Positions 37,944 to 46,264 of a stretch of DNA of 64,000 nt are shown here, one piece after another. A model generated the notes under the pieces. It searched no databases. It saw only the letters and a program-made list of their open reading frames with translations, and had not been told where the DNA came from. Each line of letters starts with the position of its first letter. The stretch's first letter is position 1. Source of the DNA: Lysobacter sp. (GTDB lineage: Bacteria; Pseudomonadota; Gammaproteobacteria; Xanthomonadales; Xanthomonadaceae); contig SSGH01000025.1 of NCBI GenBank assembly GCA_008015835.1, positions 1 to 64,000 on the forward strand, in the 5' to 3' direction. Made by a program: the position numbers and the translations under genes.

Positions 37944-38888
37944 TCAATTTATAACCACTTGGATTTTCTTAGTTTTCCATGTGGGTTCATTTGTCGCGAC
38001 TTGAACCGTATACCGCCGTTGTTGCCCTAGCAGACCTTGTTGATATGGTTGAAGCACAGATTGCCCTGGTGCTATTGAGATTCCGTAAATGTTTCCGCCG
38101 AACAAAATTTGCCCCTTTCGACTAGGCAGCCCAGTAAAGCTACCGTAATTTGCAGAATCTGTAGCCAAGTACTGTAAGTTTATGGCGCTTCCTGGCGGGC
38201 CATTGAACCAGCGCTCCCACTCATAATTATAGGTTCTCTCCCACCAATTAATGCCTGTCTCCGAAACCCAAATGTTATAAGCTGAAGCACACTTTGTGCT
38301 AGACGCGTCCAATAGAATTGGATCCCCGTTGTTTAGCGACAAAGTAGGCACATTTGTGTCATCGCTAGCTGCAACTCCATTAATTGTAAAATTTGGTGTA
38401 GCTGCTTGCTTTCCCACATTGATTTTATTACTTGTCCATGTATTGACAACTTGCCACGGCTGCCCAAATTTGCATAGCCTTTTCTCAAATGTGGCAGTCG
38501 CTGAGTACTGTCCCGGTACGGCCAGTATATTGGTCAATCCTGGAGCCGGATAAAACCCACTAGTTCCATTAGCTGAACTCGTCGCTACGAGTTGTTGTCC
38601 ATCTCGATAGAAATTGATCTTGAATCGAAAATTGTTTGGATTATTCGCATTGCACGTGCCGGAGATATGGCCTCCCGTGTATATAAATTGAATCCGAAAA
38701 TTTTTCGGCTTGGCCAGGCACACATCAAAATTGTCACGGCACCAACCACCACCACAAAACCCTGGAGATCCAGGCAAGGGGTTGTAATGCTCCAATTGCA
38801 CAACGCCGCTTTGAGCATGTGCGCTATTGGAAATAAGGAATAACCAAATAAAGGTTAAAATAGTCAATGGATTCCACATGATGCGCAT
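37944..38888 (-). CDS. AT-rich secreted orphan protein
   Basis: A 314-residue protein with a good signal peptide (MWNPLTILTFIWLFLISNSAHAQS). The mature part is rich in Asn, Gly, Tyr and Trp with several cysteines, probably disulfide-bonded outside the cytoplasm (FCGGGWCRDNFDVC near residue 44). Repeating beta-sandwich-like strands with segments such as TFEKRLCKFGQPW suggest Ig-like folds, as an inference. The gene has far lower GC than its surroundings, as has the 278-base upstream region, consistent with horizontal acquisition between recQ and algR. Function unknown. Confidence 0.75.
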   Translation of the reverse strand: MRIMWNPLTILTFIWLFLISNSAHAQSGVVQLEHYNPLPGSPGFCGGGWCRDNFDVCLAKPKNFRIQFIYTGGHISGTCNANNPNNFRFKINFYRDGQQLVATSSANGTSGFYPAPGLTNILAVPGQYSATATFEKRLCKFGQPWQVVNTWTSNKINVGKQAATPNFTINGVAASDDTNVPTLSLNNGDPILLDASSTKCASAYNIWVSETGINWWERTYNYEWERWFNGPPGSAINLQYLATDSANYGSFTGLPSRKGQILFGGNIYGISIAPGQSVLQPYQQGLLGQQRRYTVQVATNEPTWKTKKIQVVIN

Positions 38889-39166
38889 CTCCTAAAATCA
38901 GTGTGTGGATATGTCACGGAATACGAGCTATCCCTTTGGTTAATGGGCGACAGGACGTAGCATGTAATAAATCAAGAAATTCGATTTTTATTTTTTAAAT
39001 GATAACTTCTCCCTGTTTTTAAACTGGCATCTAGGATGATCTGCGCGCAGTAAACTCTCCATTTTTTCAAATCACCGCATCATTCAACACCAAAAAAGTT
39101 TTGTTTCACTCAACACCTAATGCCTTACTCGTCCGAATGGTGGGGTTCGCTCCGCTCACCGCCGCC

Positions 39167-39913
39167 CTACAAATGCTTGACGAACTCGCGCAGTTGCGGG
39201 ACGCAGCGGCGGCTGACGTCGAGGGGTTTGTCGCCGTGTTTGAGGACGGCTTCGATGCGGCCGTCGCCGCTGCGGCGCAGTTCGGTGAGTTCTTCGCGGG
39301 CGACGAGGCAATTGCGGTGGATGCGGACGAAGATGTCGGCGAATTCGGTTTCGAGGGACTTGAGCGATTCTTCGATCAGGTCTTCGCCGCGGGCGTGATG
39401 CACCACGACGTATTTTTCCTCGGCCTGCAGGTAACGCACGTCTTCGATCGGGATCAGACGCAGGCTGCCGCGCAGGCGGGCGCACAAATGCGTGCGGCGT
39501 TTTTCGGCGCCGCTGCCGTTGACGGCCTCGCCGTCGGCGCGCGGGGCGCGGCCGGCGACGAAGGTGCGGGCGCGGTCGAGGGCGGCGGCCAGGCGTTCGC
39601 GACGGATCGGTTTGACCAAATAGTCAACCGCCGCGGCCTCGTAGGCCGAGAGCGCGTGTTCGTCGTAGGCGGTGCAGAACACCACGGCCGGGCGCGGACT
39701 GGCCTCGGCAAGGCGGCGCGCGGCTTCCAAGCCGTCCATGCCGGGCATGGCGATGTCCAGCAGCACCACGTCCGGGGCGTGTTCCTCGCAGGCGCGAAGC
39801 GCTTCTTCGCCGTCGCCGGCTTCGGCGACCAGGGTCATGTCCGCGTGCTCCGCGAGCAGCGCGCGCAGGCGTTCGCGGGCGATCGGTTCGTCGTCGGCGA
39901 TGAGGACTTTCAC
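39167..39913 (-). CDS. algR: LytTR-family response regulator, AlgR-like
   Basis: A 248-residue regulator. The receiver has the acidic pair in MKVLIADDEPIARERLRALL, the phospho-acceptor in VVLLDIAMPGMDG near residue 54 and the lysine in VDYLVKPI. A LytTR DNA-binding domain follows after a short Gly/Arg linker (FVRIHRNCLVAREEL). AlgR in pseudomonads and xanthomonads controls surface polysaccharide, twitching or virulence genes. The partner sensor AlgZ is not adjacent. hemC lies downstream on the same strand as in the ancestral order. Confidence 0.85.
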   Translation of the reverse strand: MKVLIADDEPIARERLRALLAEHADMTLVAEAGDGEEALRACEEHAPDVVLLDIAMPGMDGLEAARRLAEASPRPAVVFCTAYDEHALSAYEAAAVDYLVKPIRRERLAAALDRARTFVAGRAPRADGEAVNGSGAEKRRTHLCARLRGSLRLIPIEDVRYLQAEEKYVVVHHARGEDLIEESLKSLETEFADIFVRIHRNCLVAREELTELRRSGDGRIEAVLKHGDKPLDVSRRCVPQLREFVKHL

Positions 39914-40224
39914 GGCGGGCGGCGTCTCGGGTCGGCGGCGGGGTTCGAGCGGCGCTCGTGCGGCGTTCGAGCAGCGTTCGATACGGTGTCTAGCGGTCTG
40001 GCGAACGACGATCGTGTCGGTCGTCGTTCGAATCGCGAGTCCGGCGCAGCCTTGGACTCGCCGCCGACGAATCGGGCGCTTGCGCGCTCGCTTCGCCGTC
40101 GTCGCCCTCCCTGACTGCGCTAGCGGGCCGTTTTGCGACGGCCTGCTAGAACGTTAGACGCATACTAGCCCCGGTCCCGGCCGCGGTCATCCGGCGATGC
40201 AGCAGACGCGCGCCTCCGATGGGT
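39914..40224. other. Intergenic region upstream of the AlgR-like gene
   Basis: No gene is supportable in these 311 bases. A 10-bp inverted repeat CGAACGACGA/TCGTCGTTCG (40002-40011 and 40021-40030) may be a regulatory site or part of a terminator of neighbouring transcription. Confidence 0.45.
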
Positions 40225-40926
40225 TCAACCGGCGGCGAAGACCGTGCCCAGCCAGTCGCCGATGTCGCGCACTTCCGGGTCGCAGACGCTGTGCTGGATC
40301 GGATAGGTGCACCAGGCGACCGCGAACCCCAGGCGTTTGAGCAAGGCGGCGCTGGCCTCGCCGTAGCGATACGCGATCACCGGGTCGTACTGGCCGTGGG
40401 CCATGAACACCGGTTGCCGCGTCGCGCCCGCGCCCAGACGGGCTTCGGCGCTTTGCGGCGAGGACACGTACGTGGAGAGCGCCAGCAATCCCGCCAGCGG
40501 CGTTTCGCGACGCAGCCCCGTGGCGAGCGTGATCGCGCCGCCCTGCGAGAATCCGGCCAACACGATCCGCGACGCGGGTATGCCGCGCGCTTCTTCGCGG
40601 GCGATCAAGGCTTCGACCTGCGCGATCGAGACCTCCACGCCGTCTTCGTCGCCGCGGCGCGTGGGATCGAAGTCCAAATCGGAGATGTCGTACCAGGCGC
40701 GCATCGCCTGACCGTTGTTGATCGTGACCGGGCGTACAGGCGCGTGCGGGAACACGAAACGCACCGCGGGCCAATCGCGGCCATGGACCAACGCGGGGAC
40801 GATCGGCGCGAAACCGTGACCGCTATCGCCCAATCCGTGCAACCAAATCACGGTCCATGCGGGATCGGGGCCGGTCGCGCGTTCGATGGCGTCGAGCGGA
40901 GGAAGCGAATCGATAGGCATCGTCAT
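40225..40926 (-). CDS. Phospholipase/carboxylesterase (alpha/beta hydrolase)
   Basis: A 233-residue esterase of the Abhydrolase_2 family (bacterial carboxylesterase related to acyl-protein thioesterases). Landmarks: TVIWLHGLGDSGHGF, RFVFPHAPVRPVTINNG, nucleophile GFSQGGAITLATGL near 143, and MAHGQYDPVIAY with the catalytic Asp; histidine in the PIQHSVCDPE segment. Cytosolic. ATG 40926 or, six bases in, ATG 40920 could start it. Confidence 0.9.
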   Translation of the reverse strand: MTMPIDSLPPLDAIERATGPDPAWTVIWLHGLGDSGHGFAPIVPALVHGRDWPAVRFVFPHAPVRPVTINNGQAMRAWYDISDLDFDPTRRGDEDGVEVSIAQVEALIAREEARGIPASRIVLAGFSQGGAITLATGLRRETPLAGLLALSTYVSSPQSAEARLGAGATRQPVFMAHGQYDPVIAYRYGEASAALLKRLGFAVAWCTYPIQHSVCDPEVRDIGDWLGTVFAAG

Positions 40927-41205
40927 GCGCCTATTCTGAACGCGGGCGATGCGACTGACCAGCCGGGCGAAGCGCGCCGCGACGATGCGCGCTTCGACGC
41001 GAAAAAGCGCACGATGCGGGGCGAACGATCCCGCTATTTCTTACAGCTTCCATCCGGCCGCATCCGCCCTAGGCTAACGATTGCGCACGGCCTGCGGATG
41101 CCCGCCGACGAATCGCCCGACCTTCCGAGCGCGCTCGGAAGCCTCGACGCTTCGCGAACGGAGCCGCGCCCGCGCGAACGCTCGGCGCACGGGGGAACCG
41201 CCACG

Positions 41206-41982
41206 ATGTCGTTATCGACCGATCATCTATCGCAATTGACCGGCGCCAAAACGCTGCTGGAGAACGGCGGCTTACCGGCGAAGATCGGCGGGCTGTTCGG
41301 CATTTCGGTCGGCAACGCCAACGAATTGCTGCCGGCCGACTGGTCGGCGCACGGCGCGGCGATCGCGCACGACACGGTGATGCTGGCCCTGCGCGGCATG
41401 CTGATGACGTTGGGCATCGGCGACGATATTTTCCCGCCGCTGACGCGATTCGCCGCCGCGATGCGCGCGCAGGATCGAGTCGCGGGCTTGCCCGGGCTGG
41501 CGCTGGAATTGCCGGTTTCGACGATGCTGCTGTGCCGCTCGATCGCCGACATCGCGCACGCGAACGGCGAACACGCCGACAACCTGCGCACGCGTCTCGC
41601 GTGCTTGGAGCCGCTCGCGCTCGGCGATGCGCACGGCGTGGACGGCGTCGGCTATTTCGCGGCGCGCGAAGGTCTCGCCGCGCCGACCGAACGCGCGGCG
41701 GACTATTTGAGCAACACGTTCATGGTGGACGACGAATCGCCGGAGTTGGCCGATTACGTCGGCGTGGTCGCGACGCGGTTCCGACATCAAATCGAGACCC
41801 ATGTGGCCGCAGAAGCCGCACTGGACATCGGCGCGCATTACACCTCGGCGGTCAAACTGCTGTTGATCGATCATTTTCTCGATATCGCCCGCGGGCATTT
41901 CGTCGTGCGCCGATTGGAGCGCATCTACGGCGGGCGCGAGGTGCGAGCGACGTACGAGCGGATTCGTCCGACCAACGCGTAG
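41206..41982 (+). CDS. EcsC family protein
   Basis: A 258-residue protein with the EcsC-family core LPGLALELPVSTMLLCRSIADIAHANGE followed by LACLEPLALGD and an Ala-rich helical C-terminal half (ALDIGAHYTSAVKLLLIDHFLDIARGHFVVRRLERIYG). The family is named from Bacillus EcsC of the ecs operon; its role is unknown, with probable membrane association. ATG 41206 chosen as the first family-consistent start. The 279 bases upstream hold no gene. Confidence 0.8.
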   Translation: MSLSTDHLSQLTGAKTLLENGGLPAKIGGLFGISVGNANELLPADWSAHGAAIAHDTVMLALRGMLMTLGIGDDIFPPLTRFAAAMRAQDRVAGLPGLALELPVSTMLLCRSIADIAHANGEHADNLRTRLACLEPLALGDAHGVDGVGYFAAREGLAAPTERAADYLSNTFMVDDESPELADYVGVVATRFRHQIETHVAAEAALDIGAHYTSAVKLLLIDHFLDIARGHFVVRRLERIYGGREVRATYERIRPTNA

Positions 41983-42021
41983 GGCGGCGACGCGATCACG
42001 CCGAAGAGCGGCCGGCGAAGG

Positions 42022-43620
42022 TCAGCCCCGCCCCATCGCCCGAATCCGCTCCCAGTCCACATCGAAGCGCGCCAGGTACTTGCGCAGGCGGTCGGCATCG
42101 TTGACGCTGCTGCGCTGCGTGCGCGACATCGCGAACAAGGTGCGGCCGGCGTCGGACAGCGACGCGGCGCGCGCGCAGACCGCGACCACGTCTTCGAGCT
42201 GCACGCGATCGAAGCGATCGAGCTCGGCCGCGCGCGCGCCGAGCAAAGCCGTAAGCGGCGAGGCGTCTTCGGCGGGCCGCCACTGTCGGCGCAGACGCGC
42301 GATTTCCTCGTCCACCACGTCCAGCCCGATGCGGCCGGCGTGCGCCAACGTGGCCATGCGCATCACCGACGCGCCCAGATCGCGGAAATTGCCCGACCAC
42401 GCCGCCTCGGGACTGGCCGCGAAGCGCAGATACCGTTCGCGGGCTTCGCGATTGAAGGCGACCCGCTGCCGCTGTTCGCGCGACCAGCGCTCCAGCTCGA
42501 ACTCCAGATTCGGTTCGATGTCCTCGATGCGTTCGGCCAACCCCGGCAATCGATACGTCCACAGATTCAGCCGCGCCAGCAGATCGTCGCGAAAGCGACC
42601 GGCGCGCACCGCGTCGTGCAGGTCGCGATTGGTGCCGGCGATCAACTGAAAATCGCTTTCGACGTCTTTATCGCCGCCGACCGGCGGGAATCGCTTTTCT
42701 TCCAACGCGCGCAGCAGCAGCGCCTGTTCGTCCAGGCCCAATTCGCCGATTTCGTCGAGAAACAGCAGACCTTTGTCGGCCGAGCGCAGCAACCCCGCGC
42801 GATCGGCGGCGGCGCCGGTGTATGCGCCTTTGACGTGGCCGAACAGCGCGCTCATCGCGCCGTCGCCGCGCAAGGTCGCGCAATTCACTTCGACGAAGCG
42901 CCCGGGCAATTGGTGCTTCTGCCGCTTCAGCTCGAACACGCGTTTGGCGAGCTGACTCTTGCCCGCACCGGTCGGCCCCATCAATAGCATCGGCGCTTTC
43001 GAACGCGTGGCGACGGTCTCGATCTGTTCGATCATGCGATTGAACGCCGCATTGCGCGTCGCGATGCCGCTCTTGAGCAGATCGCGGTCCTCGATGCGCT
43101 GCTGCTCGAACCGCTGCGCGATGGCGTCGTAACGCGAGAGATCCAAATCGATGATGGTGTAGCTGCCGGGGTCGCTGCCGCTCTGTTTGCGCGGCGGCGA
43201 AGTCTGCAGCAAACGGCCGGGGAAATGCCGGCTTTCGGCGAGCAGAAACCAGCAGATCTGCGCGACGTGCGTGCCGGTGGTGATGTGGATGTAGTAATCC
43301 TCTTCGTCCGGCTTGAACGCGTAGCCGCGCACGAAGTCGTGCAGCGTCGCGTACACGCTCTCGAAGTCCCATGGGTCCGCGATGTACATGTCGTGATCGC
43401 GCACTTCGGTTTCCGGCGAAATCTGCGCCAGATCCTCGACGACCGTTTTCGCCACGCGCGCATAGCGGCGACGGTCGCTCAACAGTTCCAAGCGATCGAG
43501 CAGGAAGTCCTCGTGCATGCCCAGCGACACCGTGGGCCGCCATTTTTCCCATCGACCCGGCCCGGTGCCGGCGTCGAGCTGGGTTCCGAGCAAACCGAAG
43601 ACGACTTGACGCTTGGCCAT
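42022..43620 (-). CDS. rtcR: RNA-repair operon activator RtcR, sigma-54 dependent
   Basis: A 532-residue activator. N-terminal ~180 residues (RQVVFGLLGTQLDAG, YYIHITTGTHVAQICWFLLA) form the RtcR domain, a CARF-like ligand sensor. The AAA+ domain has GPTGAGKSQLAKRVF, GHVKGAYTGAAADRAGLL (the sigma-54 contact loop, GAYTGA instead of GAFTGA), LLFLDEIGELGLDEQALLLRAL. A short C-terminal helix-turn-helix region (AASLSDAGRTLFAMSRTQR) follows. RtcR is kept inactive until it senses RNA damage products and then turns on rtcBA. It is divergent from rsr, whose promoter is of the sigma-54 type. Confidence 0.93.
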   Translation of the reverse strand: MAKRQVVFGLLGTQLDAGTGPGRWEKWRPTVSLGMHEDFLLDRLELLSDRRRYARVAKTVVEDLAQISPETEVRDHDMYIADPWDFESVYATLHDFVRGYAFKPDEEDYYIHITTGTHVAQICWFLLAESRHFPGRLLQTSPPRKQSGSDPGSYTIIDLDLSRYDAIAQRFEQQRIEDRDLLKSGIATRNAAFNRMIEQIETVATRSKAPMLLMGPTGAGKSQLAKRVFELKRQKHQLPGRFVEVNCATLRGDGAMSALFGHVKGAYTGAAADRAGLLRSADKGLLFLDEIGELGLDEQALLLRALEEKRFPPVGGDKDVESDFQLIAGTNRDLHDAVRAGRFRDDLLARLNLWTYRLPGLAERIEDIEPNLEFELERWSREQRQRVAFNREARERYLRFAASPEAAWSGNFRDLGASVMRMATLAHAGRIGLDVVDEEIARLRRQWRPAEDASPLTALLGARAAELDRFDRVQLEDVVAVCARAASLSDAGRTLFAMSRTQRSSVNDADRLRKYLARFDVDWERIRAMGRG

Positions 43621-43626
43621 GATCCA

Positions 43627-43665
43627 TTCCGATAATAAACGATATGAAAATATACATTATTGGAA
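43627..43665. promoter_or_regulatory. Inverted repeat likely to bind RtcR (upstream activating site)
   Basis: TTCCGATAAT (43627-43636) and ATTATTGGAA (43656-43665) are complementary at 9 of 10 positions and 19 bases apart, in an AT-rich stretch. The centre is about 95 bases before the sigma-54 promoter and just outside the rtcR start, a normal place for an enhancer-binding-protein site. Assignment to RtcR is inference. Confidence 0.6.
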
Positions 43666-43741
43666 AATCCGGCGATGAAGATTCCGACGAAAATCGCCAT
43701 ATATCTTTTTTAATCAATACGTTAGTCGAACCCGACGCGGG

Positions 43742-43760
43742 TTGGCACGGCCATTGCAAT
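43742..43760 (+). promoter_or_regulatory. Sigma-54 promoter of the rsr-rtcB operon
   Basis: TTGGCACGGCCATTGCAAT matches the -24/-12 consensus TGGCAC-N5-TTGCA exactly. GG of -24 is at 43744-43745 and GC of -12 at 43756-43757, placing the transcript start near 43768-43770, about 35 bases before the rsr ATG. Confidence 0.88.
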
Positions 43761-43803
43761 AGACAGGGCAAACCCGAACGGGCATTCCCGACAGGAGACA
43801 CCG

Positions 43804-45354
43804 ATGGCCAACAACGCTCTTTTCGCTTCCCACCGCGGCGCTCACGTGCCGGCGGCCGACGCCCGCAACGAGGCCGGCGGCCTGGCCTATGCGCGTCGCC
43901 CTGAAGCCGCACTCGCGCTGTACGCCGCCACCGGCTGCCTCAACGGCACCTTCTACGCCGACGCCGAGCAGCAGTTGGACGTGGTGTCGGGACTGTGCGC
44001 GAAGGTCGATCCGCGCTTCGTCGCGAAGACCGCGATCTACGCACGCCGCACCGCGTTCATGAAGGATATGCCGGCGCTGTTGCTGGCCAGCCTGTCGCTG
44101 CGCGATCCCGAGGCCTTCGCCGCCGCGTTTCCGCGCGTCGTCGACAACGGCCGCATGCTGCGCAACGTCGTGCAGATCCTGCGCAGCGGTCGCGTCGGCC
44201 GGAAATCGCTGGGATCGCTGCCGAAGCGCTTGATTCGCGAGTGGCTGGGGAACGCGTCGACCGATCAACTGATCAACGCCGCGATCGGCAACGATCCGTC
44301 GTTGGCGGATGTGATCAAGATGGTCCACCCGAAGCCGGCCGATGCCGAGCGCGAGGCGCTGTACGCATGGATCATCGGCAAGCCGTACGACGCGACCAGG
44401 CTGCCGGAGAAGGTGCGCGCCTACGAGACGTTCAAACGCGACCCGCAGCGCGCGATGCCGGACCTGCCGTTCCAGTACTACACCGCGCTGCCGTTGAACG
44501 CATCGCACTGGAAGGCGCTGGCGACCCACGCCTCGTGGCAGGCCTTGCGTCAGAACCTCAATGCGTTCGCGCGTCACGGCGTGTTCGCGGACAAGTACGT
44601 GCTGCGCAAGGTCGTGGCGAAGCTGGGCGATGCCGATGCGATCCGTCGCGCCCGCGCGTTTCCGTATCAGTTGTTGACCGCGTACCAGGCGACCGCGGCA
44701 TTGCCGCGCGAAATCGCCGATGCGCTGCAGGACGCGATGGAAATCGCGACCGGCAACGTGCCGACGCTGGAAGGCGATGTGGTGGTGGCGGTGGACGTGT
44801 CGGGGTCGATGGCCTCGCCGGTGACCGGTTTCCGCAAGGGCGCGACCACCACGACCCGCTGCGTGGACGTGGCGGCGTTGATCGCGGCCTGCGTGCAGCG
44901 CAACAGCCCGCAGGCGCGCGTGATGCCGTTCGACACCGCCGTACGCGAAGTGCGGACGAATCCGCGCGACAGCGTGGTGACGCAGGCGCAGCGACTGGCG
45001 AAGTTGTGCGGCGGCGGCACCAGCGTCAGCGCGCCGTTGGCGCAGTTGAACGCCGAGCGCGCGAACGTCGATCTGCTGGTGCTGGTGTCGGACAACGAGA
45101 GCTGGCGCGACACGCGCGGTTCCGGCGCGACCGAGACCATGCGTCAGTGGGCGCAGATCAAGACGCGCTGCCCGCAGGCAAAGTTGGTCTGCATCGATCT
45201 GCAGCCGGTCGCGACCGCGCAGACGGTGGAGCGCGAGGATGTGCTGCACGTCGGCGGCTTCAGCGACGCGGTGTTCGACCTGCTCGCGAATTTCGCGGCG
45301 GAAGGCGCCGGCGCACGGCGCTGGGTGGAGAAGATCGCGAGTATGGAGTTGTAG
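43804..45354 (+). CDS. rsr: Ro60 homologue Rsr (TROVE and vWA domains)
   Basis: A 516-residue bacterial Ro60 protein. It has a ribosome site AGGAG seven bases before ATG. The TROVE helical-repeat ring occupies roughly residues 20-330 (LDVVSGLCAKVDPRFVAKTA, KDMPALLLASLSLRDPEAFA, LPFQYYTALPLNASHWKAL). A von Willebrand A domain follows with MIDAS residues in VVVAVDVSGSMASP near 328 and SDNESWRDT near 430. Ro60 rings bind Y RNA on the outside and misfolded RNA through the hole, and can tether exoribonucleases such as PNPase. Y RNA genes follow directly. First gene of the sigma-54 operon. Confidence 0.93.
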   Translation: MANNALFASHRGAHVPAADARNEAGGLAYARRPEAALALYAATGCLNGTFYADAEQQLDVVSGLCAKVDPRFVAKTAIYARRTAFMKDMPALLLASLSLRDPEAFAAAFPRVVDNGRMLRNVVQILRSGRVGRKSLGSLPKRLIREWLGNASTDQLINAAIGNDPSLADVIKMVHPKPADAEREALYAWIIGKPYDATRLPEKVRAYETFKRDPQRAMPDLPFQYYTALPLNASHWKALATHASWQALRQNLNAFARHGVFADKYVLRKVVAKLGDADAIRRARAFPYQLLTAYQATAALPREIADALQDAMEIATGNVPTLEGDVVVAVDVSGSMASPVTGFRKGATTTTRCVDVAALIAACVQRNSPQARVMPFDTAVREVRTNPRDSVVTQAQRLAKLCGGGTSVSAPLAQLNAERANVDLLVLVSDNESWRDTRGSGATETMRQWAQIKTRCPQAKLVCIDLQPVATAQTVEREDVLHVGGFSDAVFDLLANFAAEGAGARRWVEKIASMEL

Positions 45355-45407
45355 GCGAAGGAAAAGTCCCGGCCGGGATGGGCCGGCCGGGCGCATCGAA
45401 GGTTTCG

Positions 45408-45555
45408 CCATCGATGATCGCGAATGCTGGGAAAACTACACCCTATGACGGTCCAGGTCGCGGGTTCGAGTCCCGCCCGCCGCGAATCTGTGCGGCGGTA
45501 GCTCAGTCGGATAGAGCAGGAACGTTTTCCCGAATTTTGTCGCGGTCCTCGATGG
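45408..45555 (+). ncRNA. yrlA: Y RNA 1 with permuted tRNA-like module (YrlA-like)
   Basis: About 148 bases, 53 bases after rsr. The ends pair into a long irregular stem: CCATCGATGATCGCGA...GGGAAAAC (from 45408) with GTTTTCCC...TCGCGGTCCTCGATGG (to 45555). Between them the tRNA-like elements come in permuted order: T arm CGCGGGTTCGAGTCCCGCC, then CGCCGC-gaatctgt-GCGGCG as a closed acceptor stem, then D arm GTAGCTCAGTCGGATAGAGC. This order is the YrlA design, in which the acceptor helix is capped and the RNA cannot be a working tRNA. The conserved CGAATGC of the 5' strand recurs in the two other Y RNAs. It is the likely Rsr ligand. Ends are approximate. Confidence 0.85.
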
Positions 45556-45850
45556 TTTCTATACAAAGCGCAGTCGATTCGTTGTTCTCGGCCGCGCGCG
45601 CGGCTTCGGAGTTACGGCACGCCCACTGCTCGTCTGGGCGGGAATGTTTTCCGGATTCTTGTCGCGGTTGTCGATGGTTTTGTTGAAAAGCGCCGCGGGT
45701 TCATTTCTATCGGCCGCGCGCGCGGCTTTGGAGTTACGGCACGCCCGATGTTCGTCTGGGCGGGAACGTTTTCCCGATTCTTGTCGCGATCGTCGATGGT
45801 TTTGTTCCTAAAGCGCTGCCGGTTCGCTGTTCTCGGTCGCGCTGACGAAG
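45540..45850 (+). repeat. Tandem ~121-base repeats carrying Y RNA 3'-strand copies
   Basis: The unit starting GTCGCGGTCCTCGATGGTTT (45540-45660) is repeated at about 45661-45782 and again, truncated, from 45783 to about 45850. Each begins with GTCGCG(g/a)T..TCGATGGTTT, the 3' stem strand of Y RNA 1; each full unit then has a GCCGCGCGCGCGGC palindrome, GGAGTTACGGCACGCCC and a TGGGCGGGAA(t/c)GTTTTCC(g/c) segment that leads into the next 3' strand. No second copy of the 5' strand or tRNA-like core is seen. No protein-coding frame is supportable here. The array may give alternative 3' partners for the single 5' strand or be part of a longer Y RNA. Confidence 0.8.
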
Positions 45851-45888
45851 TTTCACCACATTTCCATCTCAAGAGGGGAGAGAAACTC

Positions 45889-46242
45889 ATGACTTGCCAA
45901 ACGCAAAACCCCGCGCCCCTGATCTGGGCCGCACTGATCGCGGCGATCTTCATCTGGGTGGTTTATGCGTTCGCTTCCGCGAAGCGCAATGCGCGCAAAC
46001 AACGCGAAACGCGCCAGGAGCGCCTTCCCATCCTCAACGACGCGCCTCGCGTCGGGTCGCGCTACGATCTGCGTTTGTCCGACGGCCGCGTCTTCAACGA
46101 TGTGGAATTGCTGGGCACGACCGATCCGGAACCGGGCGCCGCAGCGTTGGGCGATTGGGGCACATTGCTGGTCATCGGTTTGCCGAATGGGAAGAAAGCG
46201 TATCTGCGCCCGTACGCGGTTCGCATCATCCAGGAAACCTGA
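45889..46242 (+). CDS. Small membrane-anchored protein between Y RNA genes
   Basis: A 117-residue protein from ATG 45889 with an AGAGGGGAGAG ribosome site 8 bases upstream. One N-terminal membrane helix (LIWAALIAAIFIWVVYAFA) is followed by a basic segment (KRNARKQRETRQER) and a small beta domain (SRYDLRLSDGRVFNDVELLG ... GTLLVIGLPNGKKAYLRPY). The soluble part looks like an SH3-like or Sm-like barrel, by inference only. It lies inside the rsr-rtcB operon, flanked by Y RNAs, so a role in RNP localisation is possible. No family recognised. Confidence 0.75.
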   Translation: MTCQTQNPAPLIWAALIAAIFIWVVYAFASAKRNARKQRETRQERLPILNDAPRVGSRYDLRLSDGRVFNDVELLGTTDPEPGAAALGDWGTLLVIGLPNGKKAYLRPYAVRIIQET

Positions 46243-46264
46243 TCCGCGAATTGGCCGTTTCGCA

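Noticed and set aside
45460-45515. Apparent tRNA gene (T-arm GGTTCGAGTCC and D-arm GTAGCTCAG close together)
   Set aside because: The T arm precedes the D arm and the acceptor stem is a closed hairpin, with no anticodon arm in order. It is the core of a Y RNA, not a tRNA.
45540-45850. CRISPR array
   Set aside because: Units are about 121 bases, adjacent, and diverged along their whole length. No short identical repeats with unique spacers and no cas genes.
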